Made by a program: the position numbers and the translations under genes | Notes under the pieces: model-generated | Database searches by the model: none | What the model was told of the DNA's origin: nothing | The model's input: the letters and a program-made list of their open reading frames with translations, nothing else | In this document: one piece after another, positions 12,336-23,818 of the stretch | Numbering within the stretch: position 1 is the stretch's first letter | Layout of the letters: each line of letters begins with the position of its first letter | Origin: Tragulus kanchil | Taxonomy: Eukaryota > Chordata > Mammalia > Artiodactyla > Tragulidae | Assembly: GCA_022376925.1 (NCBI GenBank) | Contig: JAIOJX010000006.1 | Coordinates: 58,303,394 to 58,367,393 of the forward strand | DNA: 64,000 bases | Direction: 5' to 3'

Positions 12336-12560
12336 TTGAAATGCAAGACTTGGTTGCAGTTGGGAAAAAACAGTAGAAAAATCACGGTTTGTTTTCAAAG
12401 TATACCATTCAATATCACAGTAATTCAAACCTATGCTCCAACCATTAAAGCTAAAGAAGCTGAAGTTAAACAGTTCTATGAAGACTTACAAGATCTTCTA
12501 GAACTAACAACAATAAAAGATGTTCTTTTCATCATTGGAGATTGGAATGTGAAAGTAGGA
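12336..12560 (+). pseudogene. BovB endonuclease domain fragment
   Basis: The 76-codon open piece contains 'PFNITVIQTYAPT' and ends in 'FIIGDWNVKVGT', the GDWN region of the BovB APE-like endonuclease that nicks target DNA. The usual A of 'NAKVG' is V here, and a stop follows just after. The next block continues in other frames. Nonfunctional remnant. Confidence 0.75.
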
Positions 12561-14535
12561 ACTTGAGAGATACCTGGAGGCAAGTTTGGCCTTGGAGTAC
12601 AAAAGGAAGCAGGGCAAAGGCTAACAGAGCTTTGCCAAGAGAACACATTGTGTTCAAACTCCCTATTCTAACAAGAGACAACTCTACACATGGACACTGC
12701 CAGATGGTCAGTAATGGAAGCAGATGGATTATATTCCTTGCAGCCAAACACGGAGATCTATGCTGTCAGAAAAAAAAAAGAAAGAAAGAAAAAAGCTCTG
12801 GAGCTGACTGTTGCTCAGATCATGAACAACTTCTTGCAAAATTCAGACTTAAATTGAAGAAAGTAGGAAAAAAGACTAGGCCATTCAGGTATGACCTAAA
12901 TCAAATGCCTTATGATCATACAGTGTGATGAATAAACTCAAGGGACTAGATCTGATAGACAGAATGCCTGAAGAACTATAGATGGAGGTTAGTAACATTA
13001 TACAGGAGGCAGTGATCAAAACCATTCTGAAGAGAAAGAAATGCAAAAAGGCAAAATGATTGTCTAAAAAGGCCTGAAGATAGCTCAGGAAGGAAGAAAT
13101 ATAAAAGTCAAAGGAGAAAAGGAAAGATATACCTATCGGAATAAAGAGCTCCAGAGAACAGCAAGGAGAGATATGAAAGCCTTCCTAAGTGAAAAAATGC
13201 AAAGAAATAGAGGAAAACAACAGAATGGAAAATACTAGAGAACTCTTCAAGAAAATTAGAGATATCAAGGAAATATTTCATGCAAGGATAGGTACAATGA
13301 AAGACAGAAACAGTCTGGACCTAACAGAAACAGAAGATATTAAGAAGAGGTGAAAAGAATACACAGAAGAATTATACCAAAAAGATGCTAATGAGCTGGA
13401 TGACCACGATGGGGTGATCACTCACCTAGAGCCAAACATTTTAGAGTGTGAAGTGGCACTAGGACACATTACTACCAATAAAACTAGTAGGGGTTTTTAT
13501 GGAAAATTCCAGACAATTTGGAAAACTCAGCAGTGGCTTCAGAACTAACAACAATAAAAGATGTTCTTTTCATCATTGGAGATTGGAATGTGAAAGTAGG
13601 AACTTGAGAGATACCTGGAGGCAAGTTTGGCCTTGGGTACAAAGGAAGCAGGGCAAAGGCTAACAGAGCTTTGCCAAGAGAACACATTGTGTTCAAACTC
13701 CCTATTCTAACAAGAGACAACTCTACACATGGACACTGCCAGATGGTCAGTAATGGAAGCAGATGGATTATATTCCTTGCAGCCAAACACGGAGATCTAT
13801 GCTGTCAGAAAAAAAAAAAGAAAGAAAGAAAAAAGCTCTGGAGCTGACTGTTGCTCAGATCATGAACAACTTCTTGCAAAATTCAGACTTAAATTGAAGA
13901 AAGTAGGAAAAAAGACTAGGCCATTCAGGTATGACCTAAATCAAATGCCTTATGATCATACAGTGTGATGAATAAACTCAAGGGACTAGATCTGATAGAC
14001 AGAATGCCTGAAGAACTATAGATGGAGGTTAGTAACATTATACAGGAGGCAGTGATCAAAACCATTCTGAAGAGAAAGAAATGCAAAAAGGCAAAATGAT
14101 TGTCTAAAAAGGCCTGAAGATAGCTCAGGAAGGAAGAAATATAAAAGTCAAAGGAGAAAAGGAAAGATATACCTATCGGAATAAAGAGCTCCAGAGAACA
14201 GCAAGGAGAGATATGAAAGCCTTCCTAAGTGAAAAAATGCAAAGAAATAGAGGAAAACAACAGAATGGAAAATACTAGAGAACTCTTCAAGAAAATTAGA
14301 GATATCAAGGAAATATTTCATGCAAGGATAGGTACAATGAAAGACAGAAACAGTCTGGACCTAACAGAAACAGAAGATATTAAGAAGAGGTGAAAAGAAT
14401 ACACAGAAGAATTATACCAAAAAGATGCTAATGAGCTGGATGACCACGATGGGGTGATCACTCACCTAGAGCCAAACATTTTAGAGTGTGAAGTGGCACT
14501 AGGACACATTACTACCAATAAAACTAGTAGGGGTG
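12501..14535. repeat. Tandem duplication F (period ~1041)
   Basis: Copy 1 is 12501-13494 and copy 2 is 13542-14535. The tract 13495-13541 is the true continuation (14535-14640) with about 60 bases missing, and joins at a shared GAACT. Confidence 0.95.
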
Positions 14536-14649
14536 ATGGAATTCCAGCTGAACTATTTCAAATAGTAAAAGATTATGCTATTAAAGTGCTACACTCAATA
14601 TGCCAGACAATTTGGAAAACTCAGCAGTGGCTTCAGAACTGAAAAAGGT

Positions 14650-16921
14650 CAGTTTTCATTCCAATGCCAAAGAAGGACAATGCCAACTAATGCTCAAACT
14701 ATCACACACTTGCACTCTTTTCACATACTAGCAAAGTAAACCTCAAAATCCTCCAAGCTAGGCTTCAACAGTACATGAACTAAGAATTTCCAGATGTACA
14801 AACTGAATTAGGTAAAGGCAGAGGAACCAGTGGCTAAATTTCCAGGATCCATTGGATCATAGAAAGAGCAAGATAATTTCAGAAAAACATCTTCTTTGGC
14901 TTCATTGAATATGAAAAATGACCTTGACTGTTTGAATCACAACAAAGTGTGGAAAGTTCTGAAAGAGATGGGAATACCAGACCACTTGACCTGCCTCCTG
15001 GGAAATCTGTATGCAGGATAAGAAGCAACATTTAGAACAGAATGTGGACATGCAGCCACAGACTGTTTCCAATTTGGGAAAAGAGTATATCAAAGCTGTA
15101 TATTGCCACCCTGCTTATTTAACTTAAGTGCAGAGTGCATCATGAAAAATGTTGCTGTGGATGAAGCACAAGCTACATTCAAGATTTTGAGGAGAAATAT
15201 CAATAACCTCAGGTATGCAGATGACACCACCATTATAGCAGAAAGTGAAGAGGAACTAAGGAGTCTCCTGTTGAAGGTGAAAGAGGAGAGTGAAAAAGCT
15301 GGCTTAAAGCTCAACAGGTAAAAAACAAAGATGATGGCATCTGATCCCATCACTTCATGACAAATAGATGGACAAACAATAAAAACAGTGACAGCCTTTA
15401 TTTTCTTCAGCTCCAAAATCGCTGTGGATAGTATCTACAGTCATGATATTAAAAGACATTTGCTCCTTGGAAGAAAACCTATGATAAACCTGAGAACATA
15501 TTACAAAGCAGAGACATCACCTTGCCAACAAAAATCCATACAGTCAAAGCCATGGTTTTCCAGTGATCTTGTATGGACATGAGAATTGGACTATAAAGAG
15601 TGTTGAATGCAGAAGATTTGATGCCTTTGAAGTGTAGTGTTGCAGAAGGCTCTTGAGAGTTCCTTGGATTACAAGGATATCAAACCAGTCAATCCTAAAG
15701 GAAATCCACCTGGAATATTTATTGGAAGAACTTATGCTGAAGCTGAAGCTCCAGTACTTTGGCCACCTGATTTGAAGAGATAACTCAGTTTTCATTCCAA
15801 TGCCAAAGAAGGACAATGCCAACTAATGCTCAAACTATCACACACTTGCACTCTTTTCACATACTAGCAAAGTAAACCTCAAAATCCTCCAAGCTAGGCT
15901 TCAACAGTACATGAACTAAGAATTTCCAGATGTACAAACTGAATTAGGTAAAGGCAGAGGAACCAGTGGCTAAATTTCCAGGATCCATTGGATCATAGAA
16001 AGAGCAAGATAATTTCAGAAAAACATCTTCTTTGGCTTCATTGAATATGAAAAATGACCTTGACTGTTTGAATCACAACAAAGTGTGGAAAGTTCTGAAA
16101 GAGATGGGAATACCAGACCACTTGACCTGCCTCCTGGGAAATCTGTATGCAGGATAAGAAGCAACATTTAGAACAGAATGTGGACATGCAGCCACAGACT
16201 GTTTCCAATTTGGGAAAAGAGTATATCAAAGCTGTATATTGCCACCCTGCTTATTTAACTTAAGTGCAGAGTGCATCATGAAAAATGTTGCTGTGGATGA
16301 AGCACAAGCTACATTCAAGATTTTGAGGAGAAATATCAATAACCTCAGGTATGCAGATGACACCACCATTATAGCAGAAAGTGAAGAGGAACTAAGGAGT
16401 CTCCTGTTGAAGGTGAAAGAGGAGAGTGAAAAAGCTGGCTTAAAGCTCAACAGGTAAAAAACAAAGATGATGGCATCTGATCCCATCACTTCATGACAAA
16501 TAGATGGACAAACAATAAAAACAGTGACAGCCTTTATTTTCTTCAGCTCCAAAATCGCTGTGGATAGTATCTACAGTCATGATATTAAAAGACATTTGCT
16601 CCTTGGAAGAAAACCTATGATAAACCTGAGAACATATTACAAAGCAGAGACATCACCTTGCCAACAAAAATCCATACAGTCAAAGCCATGGTTTTTCCAG
16701 TGATCTTGTATGGACATGAGAATTGGACTATAAAGAGTGTTGAATGCAGAAGATTTGATGCCTTTGAAGTGTAGTGTTGCAGAAGGCTCTTGAGAGTTCC
16801 TTGGATTACAAGGATATCAAACCAGTCAATCCTAAAGGAAATCCACCTGGAATATTTATTGGAAGAACTTATGCTGAAGCTGAAGCTCCAGTACTTTGGC
16901 CACCTGATTTGAAGAGATAAC
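14650..16921. repeat. Tandem duplication G (period 1136)
   Basis: Copy 1 is 14650-15785 and copy 2 is 15786-16921, covering BovB RT. The junction is clean with a two-base overlap (CA). Confidence 0.95.
15103..15321 (+). pseudogene. BovB reverse transcriptase fragment with YADD
   Basis: A 72-codon open stretch of BovB reverse transcriptase palm. It includes the catalytic motif 'LRYADDTTIIAESEEEL', so the two metal-binding aspartates survive here, while frames before and after are broken. The identical stretch at 16239-16457 comes from duplication G. Confidence 0.8.
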
Positions 16922-19057
16922 TCATTGGAAAAGAGCCCGATGTTTGGGAAAAAAATAGAAAGCAAAAGGAGAAGGAGAAATAGAGGACCAGATGATTGTG
17001 TGGCATCACTGAGTCAAAAGAAATAAGTTTGAGCAGGTTCTGTGAGATGGTGAAGGGCATAGAAGCCTGTTGCCCATGAGGTGGCAAAGAGTCCGACACA
17101 ACTGAGCAACTGAACTGATCTAAACTGAACAGAAAAACAAAAAACATAAGAGAATATTATGAAAAGTAATCTGTCAATAAATTGGGAAACCTAAAAGAAA
17201 ATAATATTTCTAGAATCATATAGCCTGTCAAGACTAATCAAGAATAAATAGATAATTTAAACAGGCTGATTACTAGAAGTGAAATTGAATCTGTAATTAA
17301 AAACAGAACACCAAAATTCTCCCTCCAAGTAATAGTCCAGGTCCAATGATCTTTACAGGGAATTTTACCAAACATATAAAGAAGAGCGAATGCTTATGTT
17401 TCTCAAGCTATTTCTAAAAAAACTGAATAGGAGGGAACACACTTAAAGTCATTCTGTGAAGCTACTATCCTCCTGATACTCAAATCAGACAAAGGCACTC
17501 CCAAAAGAAAAAAATTATAGACCAATATCTTTGATGAGTATAGATGCAAAAATGTCCTCAACAAAATGATAGGAAACTAAGTTCAATAACACATATAACA
17601 CATCATATACCATAATCAATTTGGATTCATTAAAGGGACACAAAGATGTACATCATATGCAAATAAATCAGTGTGATATATCATATCAATAAAGACCACA
17701 TGACCATCTCAATAGAGGCAGGAAAAGCATTTGACAGAATTCAACATCTATTCATGATAAAACCTCTCATCCCAATGGATATACAGGGAATATATCTCAA
17801 CATAAAAAGATCATTTACAAGAAAACCACAGCCAATGTAACTCTCAGTGTTGAAAAATGCTGATAAATACAGGAATTTCTCACAATGGTTTTCCAGTGAT
17901 CTTGTATGGACATGAGAATTGGACTATAAAGAGTGTTGAATGCAGAAGATTTGATGCCTTTGAAGTGTAGTGTTGCAGAAGGCTCTTGAGAGTTCCTTGG
18001 ATTACAAGGATATCAAACCAGTCAATCCTAAAGGAAATCCACCTGGAATATTTATTGAAGAACTTATGCTGAAGCTGAAGCTCCAGTACTTTGGCCACCT
18101 GATTTGAAGAGATAACTCATTGGAAAAGAGCCCGATGTTTGGGAAAAAAATAGAAAGCAAAAGGAGAAGGAGAAATAGAGGACCAGATGATTGTGTGGCA
18201 TCACTGAGTCAAAAGAAATAAGTTTGAGCAGGTTCTGTGAGATGGTGAAGGGCATAGAAGCCTGTTGCCCATGAGGTGGCAAAGAGTCCGACACAACGGA
18301 GCAACTGAACTGATCTAAACTGAACAGAAAAACAAAAAACATAAGAGAATATTATGAAAAGTAATCTGTCAATAAATTGGGAAACCTAAAAGAAAATAAT
18401 ATTTCTAGAATCATATAGCCTGTCAAGACTAATCAAGAATAAATAGATAATTTAAACAGGCTGATTACTAGAAGTGAAATTGAATCTGTAATTAAAAACA
18501 GAACACCAAAATTCTCCCTCCAAGTAATAGTCCAGGTCCAATGATCTTTACAGGGAATTTTACCAAACATATAAAGAAGAGCGAATGCTTATGTTTCTCA
18601 AGCTATTTCTAAAAAAACTGAATAGGAGGGAACACACTTAAAGTCATTCTGTGAAGCTACTATCCTCCTGATACTCAAATCAGACAAAGGCACTCCCAAA
18701 AGAAAAAAATTATAGACCAATATCTTTGATGAGTATAGATGCAAAAATGTCCTCAACAAAATGATAGGAAACTAAGTTCAATAACACATATAACACATCA
18801 TATACCATAATCAATTTGGATTCATTAAAGGGACACAAAGATGTACATCATATGCAAATAAATCAGTGTGATATATCATATCAATAAAGACCACATGACC
18901 ATCTCAATAGAGGCAGGAAAAGCATTTGACAGAATTCAACATCTATTCATGATAAAACCTCTCATCCCAATGGATATACAGGGAATATATCTCAACATAA
19001 AAAGATCATTTACAAGAAAACCACAGCCAATGTAACTCTCAGTGTTGAAAAATGCTG
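16688..19057. repeat. Tandem duplication H (period ~1196)
   Basis: Copy 1 is 16688-17862 and copy 2 is 17885-19057. It spans the BovB 3' end and the start of the following L1, so it crosses an element boundary. Short spacer 17863-17884. Confidence 0.95.
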
Positions 19058-21030
19058 TAAACCTTCCCACAAAATTTAGAATCAAGGAAAGGATGCCCAC
19101 TCTCATTACTTCTACTCAACATAGTACTGAAGTCTTAGAGAAATCGTACAGAAAAAAATGATGCCCAAATTGGAAGAGAAGAGGCAAAGCTGTCATTACG
19201 CAGATGAAATAATACTATATAGGGATCTATGATGTTTCTAAACAAAAATTAACAGAAGTATAAATGAATTCAACAAGGTAGCCAGACACAAGATTACTAT
19301 AAGTAAATATATTGTATTTCTTTACACTAACAATGAGAGAGAAAGTAAAAAAAAAAAAAAAATCAATCTCATTTAAAAATACCATAAAGAAATACCTAGG
19401 AATACATGTTATCAAGAAGTGAAACACCTATATAATGAAAATTATAAAACATTGATAAAGGAAATTGAAAATTACTCAAAGAAATGGAATAATATCCTGT
19501 GCTCTTGGATCAAAAGCATCAATATTGCTAAAATTGCCAGCTACCCCAAGAGATCTAAAGATTCAATGCAATTCCTATAAAAATGCCTATGATTTTTTTC
19601 AGTCTAAAAAAAATTTAGCTACTATCTATTTACTGTTCACTGGGTCACACACTGTTCACTGTTCTTTACATTTTTTGTTCCAAAAATACCCATGATAATT
19701 TTTATAGAACTAGAACAAAGAATCCTAAAATTTATGGAGAACCAGATGACATTCAGTTCCATCACTTCATGGTAAGTAGACAGGAAAACAATGGAAACAG
19801 TGACAGGCTTTATTTTCTTGAGCTCCAAATCACTGTGGATGGTGACTGCAGCCATGAAATTAAAAGACACTTGCTCCTTGGAAGAAAAGCTATGACAAGC
19901 CTAGATAGTGTATTAAAAAGCAGAGACATCATTTTTGCCAACAAATCCTTATATCATATCAATAAAGACCACATGACCATCTCAATAGAGGCAGGAAAAG
20001 CATTTGACAGAATTCAACATCTATTCATGATAAAACCTCTCATCCCAATGGATATACAGGGAATATATCTCAACATAAAAAGATCATTTACAAGAAAACC
20101 ACAGCCAATGTAACTCTCAGTGTTGAAAAATGCTGTAAACCTTCCCACAAAATTTAGAATCAAGGAAAGGATGCCCACTCTCATTACTTCTACTCAACAT
20201 AGTACTGAAGTCTTAGAGAAATCGTACAGAAAAAAATGATGCCCAAATTGGAAGAGAAGAGGCAAAGCTGTCATTACGCAGATGAAATAATACTATATAG
20301 GGATCTATGATGTTTCTAAACAAAAATTAACAGAAGTATAAATGAATTCAACAAGGTAGCCAGACACAAGATTACTATAAGTAAATATATTGTATTTCTT
20401 TACACTAACAATGAGAGAGAAAGTAAAAAAAAAAAAAAATCAATCTCATTTAAAAATACCATAAAGAAATACCTAGTAATACATGTTATCAAGAAGTGAA
20501 ACACCTATATAATGAAAATTATAAAACATTGATAAAGGAAATTGAAAATTACTCAAAGAAATGGAATAATATCCTGTGCTCTTGGATCAAAAGCATCAAT
20601 ATTGCTAAAATTGCCAGCTACCCCAAGAGATCTAAAGATTCAATGCAATTCCTATAAAAATGCCTATGATTTTTTTCAGTCTAAAAAAAATTTAGCTACT
20701 ATCTATTTACTGTTCACTGGGTCACACACTGTTCACTGTTCTTTACATTTTTTGTTCCAAAAATACCCATGATAATTTTTATAGAACTAGAACAAAGAAT
20801 CCTAAAATTTATGGAGAACCAGATGACATTCAGTTCCATCACTTCATGGTAAGTAGACAGGAAAACAATGGAAACAGTGACAGGCTTTATTTTCTTGAGC
20901 TCCAAATCACTGTGGATGGTGACTGCAGCCATGAAATTAAAAGACACTTGCTCCTTGGAAGAAAAGCTATGACAAGCCTAGATAGTGTATTAAAAAGCAG
21001 AGACATCATTTTTGCCAACAAATCCTTATA
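18873..21030. repeat. Tandem duplication I (period ~1078)
   Basis: Copy 1 is 18873-19950 and copy 2 is 19951-21030. The junction overlaps by TATA. It contains the L1/BovB boundary, so both copies carry the same chimeric joint (about 19757 and 20833), proving the BovB insertion preceded the duplication. Confidence 0.95.
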
Positions 21031-21465
21031 GTCAAAACTATGTTTTTCCCAGCAGTCATGTATCTATGTGAAAGCTGGACCATGAAGAATAGCTGGACCA
21101 AAGAATTGGTGTCTTTAAACTGTGGTCTTATAGAAGACTACTGAGAGTCCCTTGGACTTCAAGAAGATCAAATAAGTCAATTCTACAGAAAATCAACCCT
21201 GAATATTCTTTGGAAAGACTGAAGCTCCAAAATTTTGGTCACTTGATGGGAAGAGACAACTCATTGGAAAAGACTCTGATGCTGGGGAAAACAGAAGGCA
21301 GAAGTAGAAGGGGACAACAGAGGACATGATGGTGGGATGGCATCACTTAGTCAATGGAAACGAGTTTGAGCAGGCTGTGGGAGACGGTGAAAGATGGGGA
21401 AGCCTACTGTGCCACAATCCACGGGATCACGAATAGTTGAACTGAACGACTGTACTGACCAAAGG
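20833..21465 (+). mobile_element. BovB 3' end inserted in L1
   Basis: 5'-truncated sense BovB starting within the RT C-terminal region and ending in the typical tail before 'GAACTGAACGACTGTACTGA'. The L1 reading continues on both sides. Partial copy at 19757-19950 from duplication I. Confidence 0.8.
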
Positions 21466-21657
21466 CACAGAGCTTCCAAAGAGATCCTGAGAAAAGAACA
21501 CGAGATTGTACTGCAAAACTAAAGTAATAATAACTGTGTAAGGTTGGCATACACAAAAAAAAGATATATAAATAAGAGGAACAGAATATAGTGTCCAGAA
21601 TAAGTCTATGCACCTACAGTCAAATAATCTATGGCAAAAAAGTGAAGAATATATTAT

Positions 21658-22402
21658 TGTGGGCTGGCACCAGAGAATATTTAGGAATTTATTGGGCTCC
21701 AGGATATAATTAAATGAGTGATGATGATACAGATGATTCAGATAGTCCTCGAACCCCAGATAAGTTCTTTAGACCTACGATTCACCCCCTAGAAAGTGAG
21801 ATAAATTCAGATGGAGAAGAAGAATGGGTAAATATGATGATACCTAAAGGGGGGACATATGTTAGTCCAAAAGGAAAAGGATTGTATCTAAAAGAAATAA
21901 AAGAAGTTATGAACAGGTCAGTCAAAGCTCTTCTAGCAAGGAGGAATGTGTGACTCACACAGCCCTACCTGAGCGACAACAACCTTGTAAGGTTCAAAAG
22001 GTAAAGAATAAGAAGTAAAAAGGGAAATTCCCCCAAACAATACGTCATTATTATTTAGGTATAAGGTAGTTTAAGTTTCTAAGTAAGGTAGCCTGCCCTG
22101 GTCTAGTATATGTGTTAAAGTCTCTATGTGGTAGTTCCAAGGTTCAGGTTTTCTTTAATCATCAGTTCGAATGATCAGGAAGAAAGTTTTCTTCTGATTT
22201 TTAAAACTTTTATTTAGGCTCTCTCTAATGTTAGAAATTAATTGAAAGACTTTTGTTTACGGTCTGATTCATACAACGCATGAGTGAATACAATGGTTAA
22301 GGAAAGAGAAGATCAATTGCTTGAGTTGCTTCTGCAATTTGACGACACTTCCACAACCCGCAATTGAGTGAATCTAAACAATTTGGTTTTAAGGGATAAG
22401 AG
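21658..22402 (+). mobile_element. Partial extra copy of the solo LTR
   Basis: The 5' part of the LTR, including the complete U3 ORF (21714-21953), made by duplication J. It breaks off in the gapped tract before the TATA box. It should not be counted as a second provirus. Confidence 0.85.
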
Positions 22403-22795
22403 AAGTAGAAGGGGACAAAGAAAAACATCACTTAGTCAATGGAAACGAGTTTGAGCAGGCTGTGGACGGTGAAAGATGGGGAAGCCTACTGTGCCACAAT
22501 CCACGGGATCACGAATAGTTGAACTGAACGACTGTACTGACCAAAGGCACAGAGCTTCCAAAGAGATCCTGAGAAAAGAACACGAGATTGTACTGCAAAA
22601 CTAAAGTAATAATAACTGTGTAAGGTTGGCATACACAAAAAAAAGATATATAAATAAGAGGAACAGAATATAGTGTCCAGAATAAGTCTATGCACCTACA
22701 GTCAAATAATCTATGGCAAAAAAGTGAAGAATATATTATTGTGGGCTGGCACCAGAGAATATTTAGGAATTTATTGGGCTCCAGGATATAATTAA

Positions 22796-23035
22796 ATGAG
22801 TGATGATGATACAGATGATTCAGATAGTCCTCGAACCCCAGATAAGTTCTTTAGACCTACGATTCACCCCCTAGAAAGTGAGATAAATTCAGATGGAGAA
22901 GAAGAATGGGTAAATATGATGATACCTAAAGGGGGGACATATGTTAGTCCAAAAGGAAAAGGATTGTATCTAAAAGAAATAAAAGAAGTTATGAACAGGT
23001 CAGTCAAAGCTCTTCTAGCAAGGAGGAATGTGTGA
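22796..23035 (+). CDS. U3-encoded ORF, 79 aa, unknown
   Basis: Open frame starting 56 nt into the LTR; an in-frame TAA lies directly before the ATG, so it does not continue from upstream sequence. The N-terminus is strongly acidic (Asp-rich with Ser and Thr), the C-terminus basic with Lys/Arg. No membrane segment or known domain is recognised. LTR-overlapping ORFs occur in foamy viruses, lentiviruses and MMTV-like viruses, but I cannot match this to any. It is intact in both copies (21714-21953 and here). Expression is not shown. Confidence 0.4.
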   Translation: MSDDDTDDSDSPRTPDKFFRPTIHPLESEINSDGEEEWVNMMIPKGGTYVSPKGKGLYLKEIKEVMNRSVKALLARRNV

Positions 23036-23510
23036 CTCACACAGCCCTACCTGAGCGACAACAACCTTGTAAGGTTCAAAAGGTAAAGAATAAGAAGTAA
23101 AAAGGGAAATTCCCCCAAACAATACGTCATTATTATTTAGGTATAAGGTAGTTTAAGTTTCTAAGTAAGGTAGCCTGCCCTGGTCTAGTATATGTGTTAA
23201 AGTCTCTATGTGGTAGTTCCAAGGTTCAGGTTTTCTTTAATCATCAGTTCGAATGATCAGGAAGAAAGTTTTCTTCTGATTTTTAAAACTTTTATTTAGG
23301 CTCTCTCTAATGTTAGAAATTAATTGAAAGACTTTTGTTTACGGTCTGATTCATACAATGCATGAGTGAATACAATGGTTAAGGGAAAGAGAAGATCAAT
23401 TGCTTGAGTTGCTTCTGCAATTTGACGAAGCACTTCCACAACCCCGCGAATTCTCAGTTTTAGTGAATTCCATGGGCTAGCAAATTCTGAGATTTTAAGA
23501 ATTGCTCTAT

Positions 23511-23517
23511 TATAAAA
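23511..23517 (+). promoter_or_regulatory. LTR TATA box
   Basis: TATAAAA directly before a G-rich stretch, about 770 bp into the LTR. Transcription would start near 23540. Repeated at about 24643 through duplication K. Confidence 0.7.
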
Positions 23518-23589
23518 GGGGCAGCTGACAGACTGTGAGGGAGCTCACTCATGCGACTCGACTGCACTTGGGAAGCTCTCCAACTCTGG

Positions 23590-23595
23590 GGTAAG
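23590..23595 (+). promoter_or_regulatory. Candidate splice donor in R
   Basis: G|GTAAG lies about 50 nt past the predicted start site, before the AATAAA. A donor in this position is a hallmark of spumavirus leaders. Only the motif is seen; use is inferred. Confidence 0.45.
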
Positions 23596-23615
23596 AACAT
23601 CATATTGTTGATTGA

Positions 23616-23690
23616 GTTCTGAAATAACTTTAGAGTTCTGAAATAACTTTAAAGTTCTGAGATAACTTTAATGTTCTGAAATATTCTTTG
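23616..23690 (+). repeat. 19-bp tandem repeat in R
   Basis: Three and a half units of GTTCTGAAATAACTTTAGA-type sequence (units at 23616, 23635, 23654, 23673), with one or two changes per unit. It directly follows the donor. Copied at about 24748-24822. Confidence 0.85.
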
Positions 23691-23812
23691 AAGCTTTGAA
23701 TAGAGTTTTGGAATTATTGAATTGTTATTTGAATTTTGAGATTTCAATGTTAAGTTGTTTAGAGTCATTGACGCACATTATGATGAATAATGGTTGATTT
23801 ACACTATGTTTC

Positions 23813-23818
23813 AATAAA
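23813..23818 (+). terminator. LTR polyadenylation signal
   Basis: AATAAA about 275 nt after the predicted start, placing the R/U5 border near 23835. A T-rich stretch follows at about 23841-23850. Confidence 0.65.

Larger units (their letters stand above)
8560..17135 (+). mobile_element. BovB LINE, near full length but decayed
   Basis: Sense BovB from its 5' UTR (about 8560 and again 9672) through endonuclease and reverse transcriptase to the 3' tail at 17090-17135 ('AGTCCGACACAACTGAGC'). Without duplications D-G the length is about 4 kb, close to a complete BovB. The 5' UTR contains two diverged monomers at about 9906-10135 and 10145-10280. A small antisense L1 3' end is inserted at 10283-10415. 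The frame is broken many times. Confidence 0.85.
21303..23428. repeat. Tandem duplication J (period ~1082-1100)
   Basis: Copy 1 is 21303-22345 and copy 2 is 22403-23428. Both edges are degraded: 22346-22402 is a gapped form of the true 23429-23520, and the first 60 bases of copy 2 lack blocks present at 21315-21390. Confidence 0.95.

Noticed and set aside
23616..23690. CRISPR-like repeats
   Set aside because: Units are contiguous with no spacers and sit inside a retroviral LTR of a mammalian genome.
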